This document shows, piece by piece, positions 17,107-24,880 of a stretch of DNA of 37,182 nt. The notes beneath the pieces are model-generated. The model had not been told where the DNA came from and did no database searches. It saw nothing but the letters and a program-made list of their open reading frames with translations. Each line of letters starts with the position of its first letter. Position 1 is the first letter of the stretch. This stretch comes from CAYZJV01 sp964616275. Its GTDB lineage: Bacteria > Spirochaetota > Spirochaetia > Sphaerochaetales > Sphaerochaetaceae. The stretch is taken from assembly GCA_964616275.1 (NCBI GenBank), contig CAZTUL010000016.1:1-37182 (forward strand). Reading direction: 5' to 3'. The position numbers were made by a program, and so were the translations under genes.

Positions 17107-17135
17107 TTGATTACTATACATTTGTATAGTATACC
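17107..17135 (+). promoter_or_regulatory. Promoter of the DUF72-imuB-dnaE2 operon, apparently leaderless
   Basis: TTGATT (17107-17112), a spacer of exactly 17 nt and TATACC (17130-17135) form a sigma-70-type promoter. The ATG at 17142 follows 6 nt later, at the expected transcription start, and no Shine-Dalgarno sequence is present. The spacer is almost entirely filled by the dyad at 17112-17131. Confidence 0.5.
17112..17131. promoter_or_regulatory. 20-bp dyad, candidate SOS-type operator
   Basis: TACTATACATTTGTATAGTA consists of two perfect 9-nt arms around a TT centre. It lies between the -35 and -10 boxes, a classical repressor position. Since mutasome cassettes of this kind are normally controlled by LexA, this may be the local LexA box. 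It does not match the E. coli (CTGT-N8-ACAG) or Bacillus (GAAC-N4-GTTC) forms. No lexA gene is in the window. Confidence 0.55.
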
Positions 17136-17141
17136 TAGGGT

Positions 17142-17936
17142 ATGGCACAGATATTGATAGGAACATCAGGATACAGCTATACAGAATGGGTCGGCCCCTT
17201 CTATCCAGAAAAAACAAAGGCAGAGAACTACCTCTCCTATTACACCACAAGATTTTCCACCGTTGAACTGAACTTCAGTTACTACCGTATGCCGGAAGCC
17301 TCCCAGCTGCTGTCTATGTGCGAACAAGGTCCTTCACTCATATTCTCCATAAAAGCTCATGAATCTCTCACTCATACGGTGGATTCTGCAAATTGGCGTA
17401 TAGCTGCGACCACCTTTCTTTCTGCCATTACACCACTATATGAACAAGGAGCTCTTGGTGCTCTCCTATTTCAATTTCCCTATTCATTCCATTACGATCC
17501 TGAACGAAGGCGGTATCTCGATCAACTGCTTCGCATGTTCACCGCCTATCCACTTGCGGTAGAGTTCCGTAATGCACAGTGGTATAACAATCGTACTCTC
17601 GACTCTCTTCGTAGTCGTCATATTTCTCTTGTGTCTCTTGATCTTCCTGAGATTAATAATTCTCCTCCTATTATGGATGTCTCAACCTCCTCATTGGCTT
17701 ACATACGGCTGCATGGTCGGAACAAGGAACAGTGGTGGGGTTCTGATGCTGCCTCCAGATATGATTATTTGTATAGCACATCAGAAATCGCTGCAATTGC
17801 AGAACGGATTCGCGGAATCGCATCGACAACACAGTTGGTTCTTGTCTATTTCAATAACCACCGGAGGGGTCAGGCAACTCAGAATGCCCTCGAACTCTCA
17901 TCTCTGCTCAGTAAAGGACCTGCTCATGACAGGTGA
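17142..17936 (+). CDS. DUF72 (YecE-like) protein heading a polymerase cassette
   Basis: This 264-aa soluble protein belongs to the DUF72 family, which is predicted to adopt a TIM-barrel-like fold and has no established reaction. Family hallmarks are the start IGTSGYSYTEW (residues 5-15), the VELNFSYYRMP segment (~46), VEFRNAQWYN (~144) and the near-C-terminal YFNNHRRGQATQNAL. The start is fixed because the conserved GTSGYSY block begins just five residues later, even though no ribosome site exists. Its stop overlaps the ImuB-like gene by 11 nt, and that gene in turn overlaps the polymerase by 8 nt, so the three must be co-expressed. In the well-studied mutasome the first gene is imuA (a RecA/SulA-like protein); here DUF72 holds that position. 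A role in DNA damage tolerance is inferred from context only. Confidence 0.88.
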   Translation: MAQILIGTSGYSYTEWVGPFYPEKTKAENYLSYYTTRFSTVELNFSYYRMPEASQLLSMCEQGPSLIFSIKAHESLTHTVDSANWRIAATTFLSAITPLYEQGALGALLFQFPYSFHYDPERRRYLDQLLRMFTAYPLAVEFRNAQWYNNRTLDSLRSRHISLVSLDLPEINNSPPIMDVSTSSLAYIRLHGRNKEQWWGSDAASRYDYLYSTSEIAAIAERIRGIASTTQLVLVYFNNHRRGQATQNALELSSLLSKGPAHDR

Positions 17937-19101
17937 TAGTGCAAGTGTTGTTCATATAAATATCACCAACTTTGCTGCTGCTGTTGCTGCAGCTAAAAAT
18001 AGTGCCCTAGCCGACTCAGCATTTATTATTGCAAAAATGAGTGCATCGCGGAGTGTGGTAATCTCTGCATCGCAGCGGGCACGTGAGGAGGGTATTGCAA
18101 TTGGCATGCCGGTCTCTTCGGCTTTACGACTCGTTCCCTCACTTGCAATCCTTCCACCCGACAGTAAAGCACAAGCACGTGCAGAGTCAGAACTTTACAC
18201 CATTGCATCACGATTTTCCCCCACTATACAGCAGGATTCGGGCGGACATGTATATATAGATGTATCGGGAACAACCCGCCTTTTTGGCCCGCCTGTGGAT
18301 TGTGCAGTACGCATGCGTAATGAGATCTTTGAGCTTCTCGGTATGAAACCTGCTATAGCAGTTGCCTCAAACAAACTTGTAGCTAAAATAGGAACACGTG
18401 CAATCAGGCCAAGTGGGCTTACCCTCATTCGGCAAGGAAACGAGTCCTCATTCCTTGCTAAGCAGGACATATCGCTTCTTCCAGGAGTCGGTCCTACTAT
18501 TGGGCGACTACTCTCAGTGGCAGGGTTTCAAGACATTGGAGAACTAGCAGAACTTGATGATGCACAGGTAGTCTCCCTTTTAGGAAAGCGAGGAATTGCA
18601 CTTCGTAATGCGGCTATGGGATGGGATGCCGCCCCAGTGGATTCAAGAAGTCCCGATTCTCGCACCATACAACGGCGTATAGACTTTGCTGAGCCAGTAC
18701 TTGAAGCCTCCGCTATCCGAGCAGCCCTTATTACCGCAGCTGAAGATGCCGGCCTTACTATGAGACAAGAACTTATGGCATGCAAAACAATCTGGTGTAC
18801 TCTTTTTTGGGTTGATGGTTCTACAACTGAAGGATCTTTTACGAGTACCCTTCCAGTACTTGTAGATGCACAAATTATCAATGGTGCGTGGAGTGCTCTT
18901 CAACAAGCCGCAAAACGACGTGTGAGAATCCGTGCAATAGGACTCTCACTAAAAAAATTGGTTCCTGCCCGAAGAGAACCCGATCTGTTTACACCACCCG
19001 GGACATCCAAGGAGGAACAGTTACAATCTGCCGTAGATGCCACACGCATGAGATTTGGTATAGCTGCACTTACTCACGCAGCAGCGGTGATTCATGTGTA
19101 G
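17926..19101 (+). CDS. imuB: ImuB-like, catalytically inactive Y-family polymerase homologue
   Basis: This 391-aa protein aligns along its length with Y-family polymerases such as DinB: palm/fingers (1 to about 165), helix-hairpin-helix thumb (LPGVGPTIGRLL, ~187) and little finger (~245-355). The catalytic acids are gone. The DinB motif HVDMDCFF reads HINITNFA here (Asp to Asn12 and Thr14), and SLDEAYLDV reads SGGHVYIDV (Asp-Glu to Gly107-His108). Loss of these residues is the hallmark of ImuB, which in Caulobacter and Mycobacterium is a non-catalytic hub joining ImuA, DnaE2 and the beta clamp. EPDLF (~359) near the C terminus resembles a clamp-binding QxxLF motif. The ATG at 17926 follows AAGGA at 8 nt; the frame is open upstream to 17572, but that part only shadows DUF72. 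It overlaps both neighbours. Confidence 0.85.
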   Translation: MTGDSASVVHINITNFAAAVAAAKNSALADSAFIIAKMSASRSVVISASQRAREEGIAIGMPVSSALRLVPSLAILPPDSKAQARAESELYTIASRFSPTIQQDSGGHVYIDVSGTTRLFGPPVDCAVRMRNEIFELLGMKPAIAVASNKLVAKIGTRAIRPSGLTLIRQGNESSFLAKQDISLLPGVGPTIGRLLSVAGFQDIGELAELDDAQVVSLLGKRGIALRNAAMGWDAAPVDSRSPDSRTIQRRIDFAEPVLEASAIRAALITAAEDAGLTMRQELMACKTIWCTLFWVDGSTTEGSFTSTLPVLVDAQIINGAWSALQQAAKRRVRIRAIGLSLKKLVPARREPDLFTPPGTSKEEQLQSAVDATRMRFGIAALTHAAAVIHV

Positions 19102-22045
19102 CAGACTCGGCATACGCTCAGCATACTCCCTTTTATGGGGAACCTCACTGCCGGAAACTATAATCAACCATTTGGCAAAGCAAGGATGTCGTACTATAGG
19201 AATAACCGACAGAGACAACATATATGGATTACACGAGAGTAGACGAGCAGCAAAACAACTTGGAGTGAATCTGATTGTAGGAGCAGAACTTACAACACCG
19301 GAAGGATCTGTATTCGCGTTTGTAAAAACTCCAGAAGGATATGCACGTCTTTGCACATTATTAACAAACCACAATATGCAACCTCAATTCGATTATATTG
19401 CTGCTCTACAACTTCAATCTGAGGGCTTGATACTAACCTCGAAAGCACCTCAAGTGCTGGAGCAATTAGCAAGAGACGTTTCCGAACTCTATGGAGCCAT
19501 TACACCTCACTGGCTTGGATGCATCCCAACAGCTAGACGATTGAATATACCTATCATGGCTTTGGATGATGCAACAATGCTCTTTGCTGAAGAGTATGAG
19601 ATGCACAGAGTCTTACGAGCTATAGCACTGGGAACAACGGTAGGAATGCTCACAGAACAGCACGCTACAGAGAATCCAGAACACATCATATATCCAGATT
19701 CCCATTACAAAGAATCATTAAGTACATGGTCGGAAGCATTGAACAACACTGAAATCATTGCTGAAGTCTGTTCCCATGTACCACTGTTCTCTTCACTCGT
19801 GTTCCCCCCCTATCCAGAGGAAAGAGCCTCGGCTATTGAGGAACTTCGTCAAAGAGTATTACTGGGAGCTGAAAAACGATATGGAGAGATTTCAGATGCA
19901 ATACTCAATCGCATAACGTATGAATTGGATATTATTGAGAAAAAAGGGTTTGCCTCATACTTCCTCGTTATGGATGATATAGTCGCTATGGCCAGTCGGA
20001 CCTGTGGAAGAGGTTCGGGTGCGGCCTCTATTGTCTCATACACCCTTGGTATTACCAATGTAGATCCCATTGCCTATAATCTCTATTTTGAACGCTTTCT
20101 TTCCATGGGTCGGACAGATCCTCCCGATATTGATGTAGATTTCGCCTGGGACGAGCGTGATGATGTTCTTCACAAGGTAATCGAACGATTTGGTCGAGAC
20201 CATTGTGCACGTGTGGCTAACCACAATCGATTCCGATTCCGCTCTGCAATTCGGGAGACGGCAAAAGCCTATGGTATTCCAGATACCGACATTACTCAAA
20301 CAGAGAGGATACTCATCGATTCTGGCTTAGAAAAAGTATCTGATCCGCTCTGGCACACCATAGTGGCAATAGCTACATGCCTTGAAGGACTTCCTAGAGG
20401 AATTTCCATGCACTGTGGAGGATTGGTGATAACTCCTGATCCGGTATGTCAGTATGCACCCATTGAACTTTCAGCAGAGGGGTACCCTTTGTTGGCATGG
20501 GAAAAGGATGGAACAGAAGATGCTGGATTAGTAAAAATTGATTTATTAGGTAACCGGTCACTTGCAGTTATTCGCGATGCACTGGCGTCTCTACACAATC
20601 AAGGTATTACTATTGATGAACGCACCTGGCATCCTGCTGAGGATTCCGCAACAATTGCTGCATTAGCTAAAGGGAATTCAATGGGTGTATTCTATATTGA
20701 ATCACCGGCTATGCGGCAGCTGCAGCAAAAGACGGGTCGAGGTGATTTTGCTCATATAGTAATCCACTCTTCACTTATCCGTCCGGCAGCAAACGCGTAT
20801 ATCTCTGAATATGTGAGACGACTCAAGGGAGGAACATGGGTACCTTTACATCCTCAACTGGAATATATTCTTCAGGAATCCTATGGGATTCTCTGTTACC
20901 AGGAAGATGTCTCTAAGACTGCAGCAGCGTTGGCTGGATTCAACGAAACTGAAGCCGACTCTTTACGTAAAGTTATTGCAAAGAAGCGTGATAAACATCG
21001 ACTCTCCCACTATGAAAATCAGTTTATAACCGGGTGTACAAACCGAGGGGTTCCTTCTGAGGCAATACACGCAATCTGGCACATGATGCTCTCCTTTGAA
21101 GGATACTCATTTTGCAAACCTCACTCTGCCTCTTATGCAATGGTATCGTTTCAGTCGGCATACCTTCGGGTCCACCATCCTGCGGCATTTATGGCAGCAG
21201 TACTCTCAAATCAAGGAGGATACTACAGGGCGCAGGCCTATATCAGCGAATCGAGACGCATGGGTCTTTGTATAATCGGACCCGATATCAATCTCAGTTT
21301 CAGGTCATATACTTCGGAAGGCAACACCTCAATCATCGTCGGTTTTATGGCTATTGCAGAACTCTCTTCAGAGGCTGTGAACACCATACTGGCAGAACGT
21401 ACCTGTAATGGATCTTTTCATTCTCTTGAGGATTGTGCTTCACGATTATCGCTGAATCGAAATGACTGGGTTTCTCTCGTAGCTGCAGGAGTCTTTGATT
21501 CATTGGAGAAATCCTGTCCTCGCAGTATGCAACTTCGAATGCTCCTGGTCTCAACAGGGAACACTCATCAACACACAACACAGGGATTGTTATTTTCACA
21601 AAAACACACATTGGTACCGAATATTCCCAACAGAGAAATAACATCCCGAATTCCTCTAAATCGTTCAGAAAACGAGCTCATACGTGAGTTTGAGATATTG
21701 GGATTCCTACGCAATCACCATCCACTCATGCTATGGGCTCGAGAGGTGGGCCGCACAAACCGTGTAAAAGCATCTGAAATTGGTCTTTATATTGGAAAAC
21801 GTGTTACCCTCGTCGGCTGGCCGATTACCCGAAAAACTATTTGGACAAAACAAGGCCTTCCCATGGACTTCATCTCATTCGAAGATGAAACAGCCCTTTT
21901 TGAAACCATATTTTTCCCACAGACTCATGAAAGATATAGAAAATTATTGTATGGTCAACGCCCTCTCGTCATCTACGGAATGGTTCAGAATAGTGAAGGA
22001 GCTCTCTCAATTGAGGTCACTTCCATAAAAACTCTGGGAAATTGA
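19094..22045 (+). CDS. dnaE2: DnaE2/ImuC-like error-prone DNA polymerase III alpha subunit
   Basis: This 983-aa C-family polymerase is shorter than replicative DnaE (about 1160 aa) and close to DnaE2. The polymerase core looks intact: GRGSGAASIVSY (~308), the catalytic pair in PDIDVDF (~340) and the third aspartate in LVKIDLLG (~482). A helix-hairpin-helix region and a C-terminal OB fold (about 900-970) follow. The N-terminal PHP domain is present but has lost metal ligands: the usual HLHxHSxYS reads SRLGIRSAYS, with Arg4 and Arg8 replacing both histidines, so PHP exonuclease activity is unlikely. The ATG overlaps the imuB end by 8 nt and has little ribosome site of its own, pointing to translational coupling. 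Together with the upstream genes it should carry out mutagenic lesion bypass, probably after DNA damage. No terminator is evident after it. Confidence 0.88.
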   Translation: MCSRLGIRSAYSLLWGTSLPETIINHLAKQGCRTIGITDRDNIYGLHESRRAAKQLGVNLIVGAELTTPEGSVFAFVKTPEGYARLCTLLTNHNMQPQFDYIAALQLQSEGLILTSKAPQVLEQLARDVSELYGAITPHWLGCIPTARRLNIPIMALDDATMLFAEEYEMHRVLRAIALGTTVGMLTEQHATENPEHIIYPDSHYKESLSTWSEALNNTEIIAEVCSHVPLFSSLVFPPYPEERASAIEELRQRVLLGAEKRYGEISDAILNRITYELDIIEKKGFASYFLVMDDIVAMASRTCGRGSGAASIVSYTLGITNVDPIAYNLYFERFLSMGRTDPPDIDVDFAWDERDDVLHKVIERFGRDHCARVANHNRFRFRSAIRETAKAYGIPDTDITQTERILIDSGLEKVSDPLWHTIVAIATCLEGLPRGISMHCGGLVITPDPVCQYAPIELSAEGYPLLAWEKDGTEDAGLVKIDLLGNRSLAVIRDALASLHNQGITIDERTWHPAEDSATIAALAKGNSMGVFYIESPAMRQLQQKTGRGDFAHIVIHSSLIRPAANAYISEYVRRLKGGTWVPLHPQLEYILQESYGILCYQEDVSKTAAALAGFNETEADSLRKVIAKKRDKHRLSHYENQFITGCTNRGVPSEAIHAIWHMMLSFEGYSFCKPHSASYAMVSFQSAYLRVHHPAAFMAAVLSNQGGYYRAQAYISESRRMGLCIIGPDINLSFRSYTSEGNTSIIVGFMAIAELSSEAVNTILAERTCNGSFHSLEDCASRLSLNRNDWVSLVAAGVFDSLEKSCPRSMQLRMLLVSTGNTHQHTTQGLLFSQKHTLVPNIPNREITSRIPLNRSENELIREFEILGFLRNHHPLMLWAREVGRTNRVKASEIGLYIGKRVTLVGWPITRKTIWTKQGLPMDFISFEDETALFETIFFPQTHERYRKLLYGQRPLVIYGMVQNSEGALSIEVTSIKTLGN

Positions 22046-22076
22046 TAAAAATAGGAAAATATATCGCGTTATAATT

Positions 22077-22105
22077 TTTACAGAATCCAGAAAATACGCT
22101 ACAAT
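22077..22105 (+). promoter_or_regulatory. Promoter of the nqr operon
   Basis: TTTACA (22077-22082), a 17-nt spacer and TACAAT (22100-22105) match the sigma-70 consensus at five of six positions each. It lies 27 nt before the GTG of nqrB. This places the operon's 5' end at nqrB, so no nqrA precedes it. Confidence 0.6.
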
Positions 22106-22131
22106 GGAGAAAATTCAGAGGGGAGGAAACG

Positions 22132-23082
22132 GTGAAAATCCAAAAACAACAGGTAATGCGAAATGTCCTGTTCGCATTATCTCCATTGTGCCTAGCAGCT
22201 ATCTACCTCTATGGTTGGCGATTTCTTGCTGTCCTATCGGTAGTTGTGGCAACAGGACTATTGAGCGAGTGGCTCATGGCTAAGCGGTATCAATTAAAAG
22301 TTACCGAATCGGTTTTCGTTTCAAGCGTACTGTTTGCACTTTCCCTACCGCCCGGGATTCCATTATGGATAGCGGCAGTAGGTATCGCATTCGGTATCGT
22401 ATTTGGGAAAATGGTCTTCGGTGGTTTTGGGAAAAATGTTTTTAACCCAGCAATTACTGCCCGAGCATTCGTTTATATCAGTTTTGGCGTACCCATGACT
22501 GCACGGTTTGTATTACCGCAGACTTCACTTAATTGGTTTCCAGCAGGTTTCGGGACCTGGCTGACAGCTGCAGACAGTGTATCAGCGGCAACTCCCATGG
22601 CTACCCAGTCTGCCTCATATCTTCAATTGCTTTTAGGAAATATTAGTGGAAGCTTTGGAGAGACCTCTGCACTTCTCATCATTCTCGGAGGAGCCTATAT
22701 TGTATATAAGAAAGCGGCTAACTGGAAAATAGTGGTAGGTTCAATTGGTTCTTTTTTACTATTACAGACAATTCTCTGGATTTCCGGTATCCCTACAGCA
22801 ACGAATCCATTGTATGCAGTATTAAGCGGAAGCTTTTTACTCGGTGCATTCTTTATGGTTACTGACCCAATTTCATCATCGCAATCCACCGATGCAGGAA
22901 GATGGGTTTATGGAGCTCTATTTGGGTTACTCACGGTGGTAATTCGTGTCTTTGCCAACTGGGCAGAAGGTGTTACGTTTGCAATTCTTCTGGTAAACAT
23001 GTTCGGTCCGCTCTGCGACCATTACTTCAAGCAGAGAAAAGCAAAGAAAAAGGCTAAAGCTCAAGCAGGAGGTGCTGCATGA
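22132..23082 (+). CDS. nqrB: Na+-NQR/Rnf-type subunit B (NqrB/RnfD)
   Basis: This 316-aa integral membrane protein has about 8-9 hydrophobic segments. It contains the conserved block GFGKNVFNPAITARAF (~98-113) and VSAATP (Thr154), the usual site where FMN is attached through a phosphoester to Thr. It is much shorter than typical NqrB (about 410 aa) and closer to RnfD (about 350 aa). I call it NqrB because the operon contains an NqrF and lacks RnfB and RnfC, but the RnfD name would also be defensible. The start is a GTG (22132) preceded by a GGGGAGG ribosome site. Its stop overlaps the next ATG (ATGA). The C-terminal tail is rich in Lys and cytoplasmic. Confidence 0.88.
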   Translation: MKIQKQQVMRNVLFALSPLCLAAIYLYGWRFLAVLSVVVATGLLSEWLMAKRYQLKVTESVFVSSVLFALSLPPGIPLWIAAVGIAFGIVFGKMVFGGFGKNVFNPAITARAFVYISFGVPMTARFVLPQTSLNWFPAGFGTWLTAADSVSAATPMATQSASYLQLLLGNISGSFGETSALLIILGGAYIVYKKAANWKIVVGSIGSFLLLQTILWISGIPTATNPLYAVLSGSFLLGAFFMVTDPISSSQSTDAGRWVYGALFGLLTVVIRVFANWAEGVTFAILLVNMFGPLCDHYFKQRKAKKKAKAQAGGAA

Positions 23083-23672
23083 AAACCACCAGTTTTTACG
23101 CACGGCGCATCCATCCCCTTATAGTTATGGCACTGATCACCATTGCATGTATTTTGGTTACTGCTTCACTCCATTTATCTACATTAGAACGGGTAAAAAC
23201 CAATGAGCAATTTTTTCTTTGGAGAAGCGTCCTCGATGCCGCAGGAGTATCTCATGATGGTCAACCTTCTTCGGTAGCATCGTTGTATCAGGATGGAGTT
23301 GTTGAGAAAGAGGGAGTGTATACGGTTGAAAAGCCCGATGGCTCACTTCGTTATGTAAGAGAAATAACTGGCCCTGGACTATGGGGACCAATCACCGTCA
23401 TGGTCGGCTTTGAGGAAAATCTCAAAACACTTTCCGGAGTTTCAATCGTAAGCCAAAACGAGACCCCAGGATTGGGCGCCCGCATAGAAGAACCGTGGTT
23501 CACGGCTCAGTTTGCGGGAAAACAAGGCCCATTCCGTATTGTGGAAGAAGGAACGAGCGATGCTCCCGACGAGGTGGATGCCATAACAGGGGCAACACGC
23601 ACAAGTGAAGCTTTTAGGAATATCATGAATAGAGCAACTGCCGAAAGCGACACAATTTCGAGGGGGCAATAA
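23079..23672 (+). CDS. nqrC: Na+-NQR/Rnf-type FMN-binding subunit C (NqrC/RnfG)
   Basis: This 197-aa protein has one N-terminal membrane anchor (about residues 13-31) and a periplasmic FMN-binding domain. The flavinylation motif DAITGATRTS is present, with Thr173 as the expected covalent FMN acceptor. Attachment would need an ApbE-type flavin transferase, which is not encoded here. It is short compared with NqrC (about 257 aa) and similar to RnfG (about 205 aa). AGGAGG lies upstream, and the ATG overlaps the nqrB stop by 4 nt. Confidence 0.9.
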   Translation: MKTTSFYARRIHPLIVMALITIACILVTASLHLSTLERVKTNEQFFLWRSVLDAAGVSHDGQPSSVASLYQDGVVEKEGVYTVEKPDGSLRYVREITGPGLWGPITVMVGFEENLKTLSGVSIVSQNETPGLGARIEEPWFTAQFAGKQGPFRIVEEGTSDAPDEVDAITGATRTSEAFRNIMNRATAESDTISRGQ

Positions 23673-23673
23673 T

Positions 23674-24285
23674 ATGGCACCAGGAATGATTAAAAAAACA
23701 TTTTTAGCCCCATTGGGGAAAGATAATCCAGTTTTTGTCCAAATTTTAGGGATCTGTTCGACCCTTGCCGTTACCAATAAACTGGAAAATACTCTGGTAA
23801 TGACACTCGGAGTCATGTTTACAACGGCACTCTCTAGTTGGACAATTTCGATTCTGAGAAAAGCAATTCCATCACGTATCAGAATGATGGTTGAGACTAT
23901 GGTAATTGCTACGTATGTAATCATTGTAGATATTGCTCTCAAAGCATACTATCCCGAAATGTGGAAGCAGTTAGGTCCCTATGTAGGTCTTATTATAACC
24001 AACTGTATTGTCATGGGGAGAATTGAGGCATTTGCACTTCAGAATAAACCGACACTCTCCCTTGTTGATGGCCTTGCAAGCGGAATGGGTTATGCTTATG
24101 TACTGCTCATTATTGCATTTTTCCGTGAGCTTTTGGGAACAGGAACGCTCTTCGGCATACAGATTCTTGGCTCATGGTGGACAAGTTGGGCGATTATGAT
24201 TATGCCGCCGGGAGGATTCTTCATGCTGGCAATCTTTATGTGGATTGTCCGTGAAGCAATATTTAAGGAGGGCAGCCATGAATGA
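23674..24285 (+). CDS. nqrD: Na+-NQR subunit D (NqrD)
   Basis: This 203-aa membrane protein has six predicted transmembrane segments. The motifs QILGICSTLAVTNKLE and LIITNCIVMGRIEAFA match NqrD/RnfE closely. Each carries one of the cysteines that, together with two in NqrE, hold an intramembrane [2Fe-2S] cluster in known structures. The first is near residue 26, the second near 112. It starts 1 nt after nqrC and overlaps nqrE by 8 nt. The ribosome site is a G-rich GAGGGGG. Confidence 0.92.
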   Translation: MAPGMIKKTFLAPLGKDNPVFVQILGICSTLAVTNKLENTLVMTLGVMFTTALSSWTISILRKAIPSRIRMMVETMVIATYVIIVDIALKAYYPEMWKQLGPYVGLIITNCIVMGRIEAFALQNKPTLSLVDGLASGMGYAYVLLIIAFFRELLGTGTLFGIQILGSWWTSWAIMIMPPGGFFMLAIFMWIVREAIFKEGSHE

Positions 24286-24871
24286 GTTCTTATTCCCACT
24301 AGCAGTATTTTTTGCTGCAATTTTTACAAATAATATTCTGCTGACAAACTATTTGGGTATGTGCTCCTTCCTTTCAGTTTCAAAGGAATTGGAAACTTCT
24401 GCCGGTCTTGGAATCGCAGTGACCTTTGTACTTGCGGTAACCACTGCAATCAATTGGATAGTCTATCACTTCCTACTTGTACCTTTTCAGCTTGAATATC
24501 TACGATTTATCGTGTTCATTATCGTAATTGCTGCATTCGTCCAGCTCATCGAGATGGTGATTGAACGATACAGTGAAGGACTCTATTTCGCACTTGGAAT
24601 CTTTCTTCCTCTGATTACGGTCAACTGTGCGATCCTCGGTGTGTCGTTATTTATGGTAATTCGGGAATATTCGTTCATTACGAGCTTCTTCTTTGGATTG
24701 GGAAGCGGACTCGGCTGGTTGTTGGCAATTCTTGCGATGGCTGGAATCAGGCAGAGATTACGCACGGCAAAAATTCCTCCTGGATTAGAAGGTGCAGGAA
24801 TCGCATTGATTATAGCCGGTTTCATGGCAATGGCGTTCATGGGATTTTCTGGCATGATTACCATTTCATAG
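24278..24871 (+). CDS. nqrE: Na+-NQR subunit E (NqrE)
   Basis: This 197-aa membrane protein has six predicted transmembrane segments. YLGMCSFLSVSKELET and LITVNCAILGVSLFM carry the two cluster cysteines expected for NqrE/RnfA, completing the set of four with NqrD. The ATG at 24278 follows AAGGAGGG by 5 nt; an in-frame upstream start at 24245 lies within nqrD and is not needed. It overlaps nqrD by 8 nt. Confidence 0.92.
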   Translation: MNEFLFPLAVFFAAIFTNNILLTNYLGMCSFLSVSKELETSAGLGIAVTFVLAVTTAINWIVYHFLLVPFQLEYLRFIVFIIVIAAFVQLIEMVIERYSEGLYFALGIFLPLITVNCAILGVSLFMVIREYSFITSFFFGLGSGLGWLLAILAMAGIRQRLRTAKIPPGLEGAGIALIIAGFMAMAFMGFSGMITIS

Positions 24872-24880
24872 GAGGAGAAC

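Noticed and set aside
17572..17925. Upstream extension of the ImuB-like frame
   Set aside because: It is a hydrophobic shadow of the DUF72 gene; the Y-family fold begins right after the ATG at 17926, which has its own ribosome site.
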